From assembly GCA_004835665.1 (NCBI GenBank), contig RBKR01000015.1, positions 1,178,001-1,242,000 on the forward strand: a stretch of 64,000 nt of DNA. The letters run 5' to 3'. Each line of letters opens with the position of its first letter. Within the stretch, counting starts at the first letter, position 1. Under the pieces are notes generated by a model. It was given only the letters and a program-made list of their open reading frames with translations. It searched no databases and was not told the origin of the DNA. Below are positions 1-11,815 of this stretch, one piece after another. A program made the translations under genes and the position numbers. The DNA is from Phoma sp. XZ068. Taxonomy: Eukaryota > Ascomycota > Dothideomycetes > Pleosporales > Didymellaceae.

Positions 1-222
1 TGTCAGGAGAGCAGGTGGGATGTAGTCATCTTCCGCAACGAAGGTGAGCACACCGGCAAGAAGGCCTACTGCATAAGGGAATCTCTTGAAAGAGTACTTG
101 GCTTCCTTTAGACTGTGTGACACGTTTTCTGGGACGCTGATGTGCCCTGATAAAACCCTCTCAATCTCATGCTGCGATGTGATGAGTGCGCTGCGCCGAA
201 TGTGTACCGTATCTGTAGCCAT
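1..222 (-). CDS. Partial hypothetical protein, 5' end only
   Basis: An open frame begins at an ATG at base 222 on the minus strand and runs off the left edge at base 1 without a stop, giving 74 codons. The translation starts MATDTVHIRRSALIT and continues with a charged stretch followed by a short hydrophobic segment (VGLLAGVLTFV) near residue 55. I do not recognise the family. The frame is unbroken to the edge and the start is followed by sensible codon use, so a truncated real gene is more likely than chance. Its C-terminus and function cannot be judged from this window. Confidence 0.5.
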   Translation of the reverse strand, partial: MATDTVHIRRSALITSQHEIERVLSGHISVPENVSHSLKEAKYSFKRFPYAVGLLAGVLTFVAEDDYIPPALLT

Positions 223-1255
223 GCCGCCTCCAAGAGGAATAGTATGTTTAAGAGTTCTTCGGGGCGAGTAAGGTCGCGGCTCCTTGGTATCGCCTGATGC
301 AGCAGAGGTGTGTCGTGTCGTATCCGCGAGAGGTCACTGGAGCGCGACAGGGATCTGGATACGACACAGTTTGTCTCATATCTATCGCTTGATGTAGAGA
401 GGTAAGTTAGATCAAGAAACGCCAGTGTAAAGAAGAGACTCGATCAACTGCGTGGTAGGTTGATGCTGTGGAGTGCAGCTTTGGTGATGGTGCAGCTTTG
501 GGAAAATCGCCGAAGTCCGCACGGGCAATTCTTTACAGAAGCTATGCTGCAGACTCGCACCGCTTACAGAACAGTTTTCAGTACGGCGGAGCTGGTATGT
601 TGCAGCTCGTAGTCACAACGATGTCTCAGGATGCACGGGAAGCATAGGGCGGTTGGAGATAATCAGGGTAATAATGTTTACTGCTCTACTCAAGAAGCCC
701 ATGCTTGTAGACTACAATTCCACGAAAGCCTGCTTTCTCTCCTCTCGTGTCTTCCGACCTTCCCTAGACTTCTTGTATCATCACGTCAGACGCAGAGCAG
801 GGCGGCTCCTGGAGGTGTTCAAGTCTCAGTACGCTGTCTTTCGTGCAGCTCAATACTACAGCGACGGCTCTGTCAGGTCTGGAGTGTGGGAAGCAAGAGA
901 CAGAAATGAACTTACGTGCTTCCAGCTACCTGGCTCTCCTCGTTGTCGAGATCTTCTCGTTTCCTGGAGCGATGCAGTCCCCTTCGGCCGCGTACGAACT
1001 GCTTGTGTCAGACGGCGTCAAACAAGAAGTTTGCTTGTACGAACCATGAAGACATGGACGAATCCGGCTCCCAGCAATTGAACGAGATCTTTAACCATGG
1101 TGAGAATGGTCATACTGCTTTCTGATAGCATCAAAGAAGAGGTCTGTAGGAGTCAGTGAAGAGACAAGGTGAGTGTAAGCCGGCGGGCCACAGACGGGGG
1201 CAGGGATTAGTGGTGCGTCTGCTTTACTTTGGCATTTCCGCTTCAATTCGACTTA
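223..1255. other. Intergenic region, left edge
   Basis: About 1 kb between the truncated minus-strand gene and the first plus-strand gene. Several overlapping short plus-strand frames of 60-140 codons lie between 630 and 1130, but they compete with each other, mostly lack an ATG in a good position and resemble no family I know. The part next to base 222 must hold the promoter of the truncated gene. I see no repeat or RNA gene here. Confidence 0.4.
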
Positions 1256-2445
1256 ATGAAATTCTCCAAGCTCTATCCTACCATCTCACTCAAACCGCCT
1301 TCAACCACAACATACCTTGTCGAGATGCCAGCTACAGCGTACTATCTCTACCATGCAGCGAGCATGCTGCTCGATGTTTGGGACCAAGTCATAGAGTCGA
1401 CAAGCCCTTTCGCGCCCACTGGCGTATCTCCTTCTCCTTCCCTCACTACAGCGTCACCTGATCTGGGCGATGCAGTTTCGATGGCGCCCGGTATGTTGTA
1501 TTGAACTGACCTTTGGGTTCAAGGGAAGCTGAACAGCGTCTAGTCAACAAGCTGCTCCATGCCAAAGATCTCCCACCTCGGCTGCCCCGCGGTAACGACT
1601 TCGTGGACTCGTCCACTTCGGCTCACCAGACTCTCCACAAGGAATCTTGCCTGCTTGGTTGCCCAGTTGCGCATGGCAAGGAACTGCCTCCCGGTCGTTC
1701 TGACTTCAAGCAGTACACCGTTCGCTGGGACGACGACCTCGATCGATTCAAATGGGGCGCCGGCAACAAAATGCCACAAGATCTGCCAGAAGAGATCCAG
1801 CGAGGCCTTCTCATGGCAAACATGTGTGAATGGAGTGTCTTCCTCCTGAAGCCGTCGGTCGAGCAGATCGTCAAGCTCAGTCAGTGGCATCTATGGTACT
1901 CGCATTAAAACATGACTGATTTCTCCACAGTTGATCCAGAAGCCAAAGTGCACTGGATGCTCGTTGTCCCTCGCCGCCGCCTCCAATTCGTAACACCACT
2001 TGCGCCCGATTCGAACACTCTCCGCCACGTCGCGGCCGCCCACTCCGTCCTCCTCATCGTCTCTCGCCTCGCCGGTAACTTCGTGCTCGATCCAACTGCC
2101 GAACAGTATGGTCACCCGCGCGAACACCGCTTTTTCGCTTGGCGAGACTACAACAGCCTCTATATTCTGTGCAAGGGCAAGTGGTTGGGTGGGGCAGTTT
2201 GGTGTACAGATCACAATTGGGATTATCTGTTCGACATCAGCGATCACCCAAGCTCAGAGTACTGGAGGCAGGCACGCGCAGTGGTTAATCAGTGCACAGA
2301 TGCATGGGTGCAGAATACGCTGGCCCGAGGAAGGTCTTTAAGGGAAGGCATGGATGACCAGAAGGGCTCGAGGAACGAAGCTTTGAGGCTGAGGTTGGCG
2401 ATCACGAGGAAGATGTACAAGGTACAGGCTCAGCCTGCGCCCTGA
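1256..2445 (+). CDS. Hypothetical protein, member 1 of a tandem paralogous pair
   Basis: Proposed model is join(1256-1490, 1544-1879, 1931-2445), 361 residues. Intron 1 has donor GTATGT and a CTGAC branch point; intron 2 has donor GTCAGT and acceptor CCACAG, and both keep frame. The acceptor of intron 1 is uncertain: an alternative at 1528 also keeps frame but leaves only 38 bases. The C-terminal half has a block (VHWMLVVPRRR ... FVLDPTAEQYG) that matches the neighbouring gene at 3642 (SRWVLFFPRPR ... MLIFDGTPEQFGW), so the two are diverged paralogues in the same orientation. No signal peptide, membrane span or catalytic motif is evident. The family looks like a fungal protein of unknown function. 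Confidence 0.6.
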
Positions 2446-3641
2446 CTGTTGGGTGTCACCATGTATTGTAGCAATGTAAAACCATTCAGACTCCTCTCAT
2501 AAGCTCTCCAGCCAGCTTATAGTCCCCACATGTAGCGTTTGTCTCGGACGTTGTACAGTGAGATATATATAGGCGACATGCCGTCTTTACATCGCCAACT
2601 TCTTGCACGTGCACTGAACTGGAACACTTCATGACGAGCCGCATTCCAGAGGTGTAATTGCGACCACGTTTATGAGCACCAGTAAATGTTGTCTAGAAAA
2701 TGTTGTATCACACAAGGAAGCAGAGCTTGTAGCGAGCATGTAAGTTTGATCACAACATGTACGAGTTAGCTTGTTTGGCGCCATGGCGAGACCCGTCCGG
2801 ACCTCTGGGAGTAACAACAAAAGGATTGCATACCGTCAGCTACATCTAAAAGAGTACGGTAAGCACTACCGCTGTCACTGGCATGGACTTATCCCTGCCT
2901 TGACCCTCTACAGCGATGTATCGTTCGAAACTTATGTGGCTGCCTGACTATCCTTCACGGACATAAAAGCAAAAAAAAAGCTTCTTCTTGCCCCGGGACC
3001 ATAGTCGAACCAACGACTGGGGCTTTCTCGGTCTCACCTACTAAGAGGTGCCACCTCCTATCATTTTGTCAGTGCTCTCAATGCCATTTGGAAGAAACGA
3101 TGCGAAACTGTACTACAACGCACCCTCCAACAGTGGTCCAACAGCCCTTCCCCTGACTGCGCCAAAATCTTCGCAAATATTTAAGTATATATAGTGAAGG
3201 TAAATGTAGTGTGGGTTTACGTGATAGTGTGGTGAGGGTGCAGTACGCGAGATGAGGTGACGACATTGACAACTCGCTCTAGACCCCCAGAACTGTCGGT
3301 GTACACACTGGACCTCCATTTGAAAAGGCAACGTGATATGATAAATTACTACTCTAGACCCATGTGCACTTATTTGCCTGCAGCTTGACGAACACTGAGA
3401 CGTCCAAGTCGAGCCACGATGACTGTCAACATTGAGGTCAACTTCAGTTACAGATACAGCCGAAGAACCCTCGAAGCCTGTAGGATATGTTAAGGTACTT
3501 TTGTATCGAAAGAATTTGCAATTGTAATACCGTTTGGCTCCCAACCCAATTCGATATGGAGGTGAGTGTGTGTTGTTGGTTGCTGTGCCCATCGCCAGTC
3601 AACACAAGCTCCACCACCACAAACACCCACCGACTGTCAAT
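2446..3641. other. Intergenic region between the tandem paralogues
   Basis: No convincing gene. It holds a TATA-rich run near 2561-2573 and, on the minus strand at about 2971-3070, a degenerate tRNA-like stretch: an A-box-like element (TAGTAGGTGAG, rc of 3033-3043), a partial B-box (GGTTCGACTAT, rc of 3001-3011) and a run of nine T at 2971-2979. Open frames of 60-160 codons on the minus strand at 3078-3626 overlap each other and look random. The last few hundred bases must include the promoter of the gene at 3642. Confidence 0.4.
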
Positions 3642-4536
3642 ATGAGTGAAATCTGCGACGCGTCCAGACTCGATTCCGAAGAGGCAAAGACAGCATCACC
3701 GCTTACACTTAACCAAGTGATCACTGTTTTCCTTCTGTGCTTCGAAGCCGCCATCAGCACCATACCCTTCTACCCTCCCCGCCTCGGAACCACACGACTG
3801 GTCCCAGGAATTCGCAATCGATGGCTACCTGCTGGGATTGAGATATGGGAGTACTCCTGCGACCGTATTGCCTGTTCAGGCAGCTCCCTCGACGACTTTG
3901 ACCACCTCCCCGCCGAGTTCCTCACAGTTTGCCGTGCGCTCATCAAGAGAAACTTTTGCGACCATTTCTGCCTCCTCTTAGACACTCCGCTCCGATTGAA
4001 GCTAGAAGGTATGTCACTGCGTCCACACTAGTAAGGCAAAGCTGACTGAACACCAAGAATTGCGTCTAGGAACAAGTCGCTGGGTGCTTTTCTTCCCTCG
4101 TCCGCGCGCCCTCTTCGTCGAGATCGAGCCCGATCAGGAATCCGAAACATCTCACCTCCAAGGCCTCGAAGTCCCTTCGGAAAAGCATTCCGTTCTAGAA
4201 ATCACCACGGTTGATGGCGAGATGCTGATCTTCGACGGTACACCGGAGCAGTTTGGCTGGAGCAATTCCGCCTGGACTTTGGACAAAGAGAAAATCGAGA
4301 AGCATTACGTGGAGGAACAAACGGTGTTGAAATATCTTAATGATAAGCAGAAGAAGGATACGGAAGAGGGGCTACAGGACTGGGACGATGGGTATTGGAG
4401 GCTCACAAGCAGAAGGATGGAGGAGCTGGTGAAGGAGTTAGACTGGGAGGCTTTCAAGGAGCTCGACGAACAGGAGCTGAGGGCTAGGGTCACAGACCAA
4501 GCACGTCGCAAGTTTGGGGGTGGCGAAGATGCGTGA
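3642..4536 (+). CDS. Hypothetical protein, member 2 of a tandem paralogous pair
   Basis: Model join(3642-4008, 4058-4536), 281 residues. The ATG at 3642 starts MSEICDASRLDSEEAK. The intron has donor GTATGT, branch CTGAC and acceptor CCAAG, and the frame is kept across it. The C-terminal half contains SRWVLFFPRPRALFVEI and later MLIFDGTPEQFGW, followed by a charged helical tail of about 110 residues rich in E, D, K and R. The same two blocks occur in the protein at 1256-2445, which supports a local duplication. No known enzyme motif is visible and the role is unknown. The start is well placed because upstream in-frame codons have no ATG. Confidence 0.7.
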
Positions 4537-4598
4537 CTAGTGGAGAACAAGACAACTTAGGCGACGTAGATGGTACAACTATGCTAGAAATACCCATC

Positions 4599-6298
4599 TT
4601 ATGGCGCCGTTGGAGCCCATTTACTCTTCTGTCTTATCTTGGCTCCGTAAATATAGAACAGAATTGGTACCGGTAGGAAGGCAACGCAGAGAAAGCCCAG
4701 CAAACTGCTTGCCCACGCGACACCCAGCTTCTGATACATTGCATGCGTAAATAGTGGGAAGAAGGCGCCAGCGAACGATCTAATGAACGTATTTACTGCG
4801 ATGGCACTGTTTGAGTAAAAGCCATAGCAGTCAATGAGGTAGCTCAAACCTTGCCAGAATGGCACCATGCAACCAAGACCGATGAGTGCAACAGAAAGCA
4901 CTTGTGGGACCCATGTGATGTTTGGATTACTTGTCCATGCGAACCTGGCTGATGTTAGCTAAACATTTGGGAGACTACGAAATCTAGGATCTTACCAGAA
5001 TAATCCGATTGGAAGGGCAATGGCACCCACGATCATTGGCGGTAGTCGTTCTTCGGGTATGCTCTTTCCATGCTTCTCGAATGATCGCGTGAAGTTGGTA
5101 GCTGTGCTGTATGCAATGACACCAGCACCCATGATAATACCGACGATAAATGCACTAAACGGAAGCTGAGAGACACCAAGAGACCAGCCTCGTTCCTCAT
5201 GGAAAGACACCGGGAACGCTTCGAAAAGCAAGTAGACAATGCCGTACAAAAAGCTCATGTACGCAGTGACAAGTGCCAGAATGGGCTCTTGTACAAACAT
5301 GACGAATGGCCGTAGCAGGTACACGTTAAGCACGGTGTTGAGCGTTAGCTTCTGTTGATCTGCCTTGGAATGGTATGCGGAGTTGCCAGTGTCTTTGCGC
5401 AGCTTCGCAGCTCGCAGTTGCAGAATCCGGGCAGCCGAAGTCTCAGGAATGACCAAGAACCCTACAACTCCAAAGAGCCCTGCCATGATCAGGGTGATCC
5501 AGGATGTCCATCTCCAGCCCAGGTGCGACTCCGTGATGAAGCCTCCAGCAATAGGTCCCGCGACAGGGCCAGCGAAACCACCAGCGGCAAAAACACAGAT
5601 GGCGTAAGCTCGAGGGATGGGGTCCCATAGATCGGCAAGCGCCCCTCCTACCACGGCAAGCGGTGCCGATGCAAAGAAACCACCGAGGAAGCGACCGACA
5701 CAGATAGTGGCTACGTTTTGGGCGAGCGCGACAGGGATCTGGAAGATAGCAAACAGCGCAAAGCCGAAGAAAAGTGGAGGTTTGCGTCCAAGAACTTCCG
5801 ACATAGGTCCAAATGCGATGGGTCCGAATACGAAACCCTAGTATCAGAAATTAGCATCTATGCGTGAACAGTGTAAACACAGCTTACCAGAACGAAGAGT
5901 GCGATCCCGAGGGTGGCGGTCACGACTTCAACATCAAACTTCTCCACAATCACGCCAATGTTGACACTGAAGATAGAGCTCGCGAATGTGACAGTGAATA
6001 CCATCAAACCCATCGATATCGTGATACCCCATCTGCGCTTCGTTGTCCAGGCCTTTGGGTTTCCAGGATCATTGGGGCCATCGAACTCCACGAGGAACCT
6101 GTCCGGTACCGTTTCGCCAGCACCGTCCGTCTCAACGCCTTTTTCGATATCAAATACCGCGCCATTCGAGACATCCTGAGTATCTTCCTCGCTCTTTCGC
6201 GGAGTCTCGCTGTTGCTCGCCATTGTCGTCTTCGATCGGTCAGACGGCGTGCGCACCAGCGGCGTGCTTGTCGCTGGCGGCTGTGTTGTCCCTGGCAT
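4599..6298 (-). CDS. MFS transporter, DHA1 (drug:H+ antiporter) family
   Basis: Model complement(join(4599-4944, 4996-5837, 5888-6298)), 532 residues. Both introns have GTAAG donors and keep frame; the joined product reads smoothly through transmembrane helices. The N-terminal 95 residues are hydrophilic and acidic (cytoplasmic), followed by about 12 membrane spans. The motif A region (SEVLGRKPP) and the antiporter motif C in helix 5 (GPVAGPIAGG) are clear, as is the ITWVPQVLS..GLGCMVPFWQG segment typical of fungal polyamine/multidrug DHA1 carriers. It probably exports small organic molecules across the plasma membrane; the substrate cannot be read from sequence. No biosynthetic cluster lies next to it. 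A second in-frame ATG (MASNSETPRK) lies 25 codons downstream of the start. Confidence 0.92.
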
Positions 6299-9070
6299 AG
6301 CAAAGTTAAGAATAGAAGAGCTTGTATCTCGAGAGGGTATGAGGGGGTTCAGAGGGTTTTGTAGCGCCTGTTTCGGTACATCGTGCGTAGCGCATATTGT
6401 TATTCCCGGAGCGTATGTATCTGATAGTTAAGCGTCAATCAGCGTGACGATCTGCCGCAGCCGCCACACGGAAACATGCTGCCAAGCAACAAACCATGTC
6501 CATAAGCTGAGTATGAGACACTTAGATGTTTCCGGACAGCGGTACGGGATGCAGCATGGTGACGAGCGAATCACGAATGCAACTGCTAAGGAGATGGGGC
6601 TCTGCTGCAGGACAAAGTGGACCTAGCTGTGAGGATGCGCTTGCCGTTTTTGGGATGAGCAGTTCTGACAAATGCGCTTCTTTCTGCAGGAGATGCCGTT
6701 AACTCCATCAGCCATTCCAACTTGCATCGGAGATACCATCTGTGTCACGTTTAGAATCTCACCCTTCCGCCCTTCTATCTCATCTCGACTCATATTGGTG
6801 TCATGTACCTAGTATGGCTCAAGCTCGCCTCTTCGGCCTCAAACAATGCCGAGCCTGAGGAACGCAACCTGTGTCTTAGTTGACCTAAACCATCGACGAC
6901 TTGTCTCGCAATTGAAATCTTCTAAGAATTAACTTGCATCTCGCTCTGCTATTGTCTGCGTCATGATCATCTCGAACCCCGTGTCTCGCTCATGATCGTA
7001 ACCCGCTTTCAGCCCCTAAAATCATCCTGCTTTCGTCAAACAATGTCGTTCGCCATCAGTGATCCTACCCCAAACTTCTTGATGTCTTCCGTATCGCTCG
7101 CCTTTTAGCCACGATAACGAGGTGATGGACTCTGTCTTCGATTGTACAACGAGGCAGCGGAGGCTGAGAGCGAAGGCTGGCCTGAGCGCGACCAAGCATG
7201 TCCCCCGTCATCAGTCTTCCGCTGTAGTATCGGCGAACTCGAGGGATATCATGAGCCTGAGTCAAGTAAGAGATATGAACTTTGAACAGGAGGGATTTGC
7301 GCAGTTGGTGTGTTTCAAGACCGTTGCCTTAACGGCCCCGCAAGCTGCTGCCGGGATCCTGACCAAGAGTTTCCACTAGTTTCGTCTCAAAGATAGTGAC
7401 AGGCTAGCATAACTCGATGAGTGTATCGAAGGGAGTCGAGAACGGAAAGGTCGATGTAGGGACGGAGTTCTGCTGGGAGAGACACGCAGTCTGTTCTGGA
7501 GGAGAAATGCAAGCTGGCTCGGATTGGCTATTGGCAAATTCGCCCACGATGGAACAACTACGAAATGAAATAATTCGGAAGATATCTAGGTAAGATTAAC
7601 TTTGCGGGGGTTCTGTGAGAGAAGTCAGTGAGGCGGGCGTTTGTTTAGTCAGACACGCGCGCTCACGTCAGGCGGCACCACCGAGCCAAAACCATGCATT
7701 TTGGCAAACATGCCTCAAGTTTCTCCATAGCTATAACACTTAGGTATCCTCCTCTTGTCTCTAGTTCCTGGCGCCAGCTTCCAACAGGTTTGAGATACTG
7801 CAAATTCTGCGCCCTCCGCTCCCTCTGTAATCGTGGAAAGCTGCCTCGACTTTCCGTCAAAGCCCCGCGTTGTATCTGTTCCTACGCTGCATCAAACTTC
7901 TCTCTCATAGCAGTACCGCACATCTACTACAGCCGTATCCTCTACTTGAGCACTCAGATCCACGCCGAAACGACATACGAGTCACTTCAACGAAAGCCGG
8001 CTATGCTCCACCGCATCCGGCATTTCCTCATGACATGACCTTTTGAGCTGCCACTACAACTTCCAAAACAATCCTGACATCTGCAGATCCCCTCGCTACA
8101 ATCGCGCCTGATACCGAAACTCAAGTGGACTTCCCCTACGCTGCAGGTAGTGTCCAAGCATTATCCTAGCAGCAGCACCACATCTCTCCTGTACGGCGAC
8201 TATAAACCATCTTACGAAGATATCATACTGTTGTGACGCGCATGGACTGCGATCATCGTCCCTCACCTCAACACCAATGGCCACCACTATTGCACGAATC
8301 GGTACTATATACACCACCTCAGAGCACATGACGAGACGCTGCCATACATTGTTTACAATACCAGAAGGATTGAAGTTTGGTCCGAGATTCTTAGCGTGGC
8401 AGCTCCAACAGCGCCAGGCGGGTTTGGGTTGATAGGCAGTTGTGCGAGGTGTCTGTACACGATAGGAGGGAACAGAGCAAGCTTGATGAGGGTCACCACC
8501 TACGGATACTGGAGAGTGGATGGGAGGCTGCAGGGGGCGCTGGTGGTCGCAAGGCTAGCACAAAACGAGGTTAATATGACAACGTCTATGACACAAGTCG
8601 ATACAATGGACATGAAGAGTGTTGGCGGCTCTTTGTAGTCGTTAAGCTTCGTATTGGGTCATTGACTACCACTGAGTGTAGGTGCTCTAGCTGTGTCTAT
8701 AGACCCAAAACGACGATCTCTAGGGATATTCAGTACGGGGCGAACTATCATGTACGCTTACATGTGTGACGGAAGAGAGAAAGGGATAGGGAGGCGTAGT
8801 GCTTGCTTCGAAAAGTGAGAATGACATTTGTTAACATGCAGTATAATGTTGTACATGCTACACCCGCTATGCAATGTTTGATTGTCGCTTGTTGTAACTA
8901 GGAAGAGCATTGGCGCTCTTGAGAAAACAGTCTCAAATGAAAACGCCATGAGACCTTCGCTGTTTTGTTCGCCATCGCCGCCGTGTAAATGCAGGCCTAA
9001 GCCAATGAACCATACGCCAGAAAGATGCAAGTAATGTACAAGTGCAGACGCAAAGTGAGTCAGCTGAAGC
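6299..9070. other. Intergenic region, 2.8 kb
   Basis: No gene that I can support. Small frames occur on both strands (for example 7694-8038 plus, 7065-7265 minus, 8279-8430 plus), but none has a recognisable domain and most begin without ATG. The stretch directly upstream of 6298 must carry the MFS promoter, and 8760-9070 is the likely 3' region of the next minus-strand gene. A spliced short gene in 8040-8640 cannot be ruled out. Confidence 0.35.
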
Positions 9071-10426
9071 TTATGATAGATCCATGGGTTCGCCAGCGTT
9101 ATCAACAGCGCTGGTACCAGTGGTGTTGGCAGCGGCCACCAGTTGAGCGTGCGCGGTGGGGTGTTCATAGATACTCTGCACCGCAGGGGCGGGGATGTTG
9201 ATACCGGTGTTCATGCCATCGTGTCGGATTTGAGGAGAGGGCATGTAGGCCCAAGCAGGCGGAGGACCATACCCAGTTGGGGTAGATGGAGTTGCTGGGG
9301 TCGACGATTTGCGTGGGCCCTTGCTCTTAGGACCGCCTCCGCGCTGCGCTCGGGGAGCCGGGAAGCACGCATTCTTTACGCGAGTTTGGAACTCCGTTGC
9401 AAAGTTATCGAACGGCTTCTTCAACTCGGTCGTGTTCCAACCCAGCTTGTTCTTCATGCACTCCGACTTCCGATGGCTGATAGTGGAGCCTTCGATGCGA
9501 ATACCATTGTTCTCCCATCGCCTGCAGACATCTGAGCGCGAGAGAATGAGGAGTACGACAAGCAAGCTGACGTTATCATTGTCGAGGAGATGAGGGCAGT
9601 AATCACAGACATTACATGCGAACTCGCGCATCTCCTCGAGCTCTCTTGTATCTGAGCAGTTGACAAAACGTTCAGCCATTGAGAACGGACGCACCATATC
9701 CCTGCAAATATGAGCTTGCAGGGTGGCGGCGACTGAAGAAACAGATATTGGATAGGTCTCCTCGCGGTTCAGTCGACTCGTGGCAGCTGCTGATACAGTA
9801 CCAGGAATGTAGATGATCTCGATATCATCCCATGGTCCTCGGTCAATACGCAGCTCTTTCGCAGGTTTGTCACCGGCCTCCTTCAAAGCTTCCTCATGCT
9901 TGGTAGCAGCCTCACGTGCAGCTCTAACGGCCTCCCGAGGGGTCACAACGTTGAATTTGGCTGCCAGCTCGACTGAGTCCTTGTGCATCTCAAACCTCGA
10001 GAGTTTGCGTTCAACATCCGGGGCACGAATCCAATCTTCAGACCACGGCTCTTCTGCAAGGATCTTGTAGAAAACTTTAGTGAGAGCACGAAGCTTGATC
10101 TCCTGATCAGACAGCTGGCGTCGACTAAAGTACAGTTCATCGGTTTCAAGATAGGCGTTTTCAATAAATGTTTTGCGATCCTTCTGAGTAAGACTGCCTC
10201 TTGAGGGATCGTTTTTCCAGTCAGCAATGACTTGCATAAACTTGGCGTGGAAGATGTCGTCAAAGTGCTTAGAGACAGGCTGAGCTGATGCTGGTTTTCT
10301 GTAAGCACGCAAACATCATGAACATGCATGTTGTGCAGTCTTACGAGCAATAGCCTGGGGCGTTGACTGTTGTGGTGGTGGGGATGCCGAAGCAGTCGCG
10401 TCTTTAGTGATTGGTGCGGGTGACAT
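9071..10426 (-). CDS. Conserved-looking hypothetical protein
   Basis: Model complement(join(9071-10290, 10345-10426)), 433 residues. The first exon starts with MSPAPITKDATASASPPP and ends at a GTAAGA donor. The acceptor is uncertain: 10291 and a second nearby AG both restore frame, whereas the nearest AG (10299) does not. The protein has a low-complexity start, a helical charged middle (residues about 30-200), a cysteine-containing segment (CNVCDYCPHLLD) near residue 255 and a Pro/Gly/Ala-rich tail ending EPMDLS. I see no signal peptide, membrane span or enzyme motif. The CxxCxxC segment hints at metal binding, but this is only a guess. Confidence 0.65.
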
Positions 10427-11815
10427 AATGTCTGAAGCTCAGACGCGGGAATGCAAGCCGCTACCCGAATAAGGAACCGGTTGGTGGATTGCAAGTTGCT
10501 CCGAAAGCCTGTAATGACCGTATTGTTAATGAAATTCGATGGAGTTGACGCGCGATATTCCGTGTTGCGCAGATAGACGCGGGGTGGTTGGGGTGCTCTA
10601 GCTCGGGTTGCGGTGTGAAAACATTGCCCACAATTCACATTCGCGTAGGGTAGCGGCTTGGCGCCTGATGCATTGACTGATCACGTGTAACCAGCTCTCA
10701 CGAACAGCCACGTCATAGCTTGACGCTCGGTATCTCAATCGTCTTGCACACCCTTCAGGCGACAGTTCCTTTAGATCCGCTCCTATTCAGATAGAATTCA
10801 TTTGCCGTGCTTACCTAGCCCCCAAGCAGGTATGACGCTCGAGGCCAAGCCCAAAGTTTGACACCAGGGTCATATCTCGCTCTTAAGCCGTGCCGCTTCC
10901 TGCACACTCCCGAGGTTCAACGTGTTAACCCACGAAGCCGAATACATTCACATTCAAAGTAACATTTCCGGATGTTACCGCGAAGGGGTTTTGTTGGTGG
11001 GACGCACAGTGCGATCCAGCTCTACGATCATCTACCTAGGTACGGCAGTGATATTGGCAATATCACGAGTTGGTCGGTTACCCCTGTTTTTTGGTTTCTT
11101 ACTCTCGTTCCTATTTCAACGTCTGTCTTGCGCGCCTGTCCAGGTGCGTATTATTAGGTACATGTTACAGTTTGATTTATCTCCCTTCTTGGCGACGACT
11201 AGACCAGACACCTTTGCTCAGGCATGTTTGCCATGGCTATATACGGTTATAAATGTACAAGAAAACATCAACGAGGAGTGGGCTGTCAGTCTTTTAGTGT
11301 TTTGATAGTATGCTATGTCCGGTTCAATGGCTTCATTAGGTTGTGATAAAGACAAACGTCTAATTCGGTGCTGATGCCATAGGTAGTAAAATCGCTGATC
11401 TGAGATACTTGCGCGTAATTTATATCCATATCATCTTGAACCAGTAAACTTCATTGGACCATGAGATCTTGAGTGAACTTTGCCTGGCTTGCTCCAGGTG
11501 ACCAAACACCTAAACAGAATACTGATGGCGTCTGGGAGGGATTAGTAGTACAAAACGATTTAACGCGGACATGTACTTCACTGGTCTACCCTGTGAATGT
11601 CTCCTCACATGCAGCGACTGCTCCCCTCTACAGAACTAACACAATCATGACGTCATAGAGCACTCCTCTTCAGCTTGTGCGCCGGTCACACTAAAGCATC
11701 GACGCTGTTCCACTTAGGTGACGAGATTAATCCCAAAGGCAGACCGTCGATCATTCAAACAGTCAGCATTTTCAGCCTTCCATATTTCCATTATCCACAG
11801 GCTACTGATATCACC
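10427..11815. other. Intergenic region
   Basis: About 1.4 kb between divergently transcribed genes, so it probably contains both promoters. One frame (10922-11305, plus) could encode hydrophobic segments but has no family resemblance. An ACCTAGGT palindrome occurs at 11034-11041. I see no RNA gene or mobile-element signature. Confidence 0.4.

Noticed and set aside
2971..3070. Functional tRNA gene
   Set aside because: The acceptor and T-stem strands do not pair, and no anticodon arm can be drawn.
7694..8038. Plus-strand frame of 114 codons
   Set aside because: Arg/Ser/Leu-rich, with no family or splice context.
9943..10638. 231-codon minus-strand frame
   Set aside because: Overlaps the gene at 9071-10426 in another frame, and its sequence is Ser/Leu/His-rich noise.
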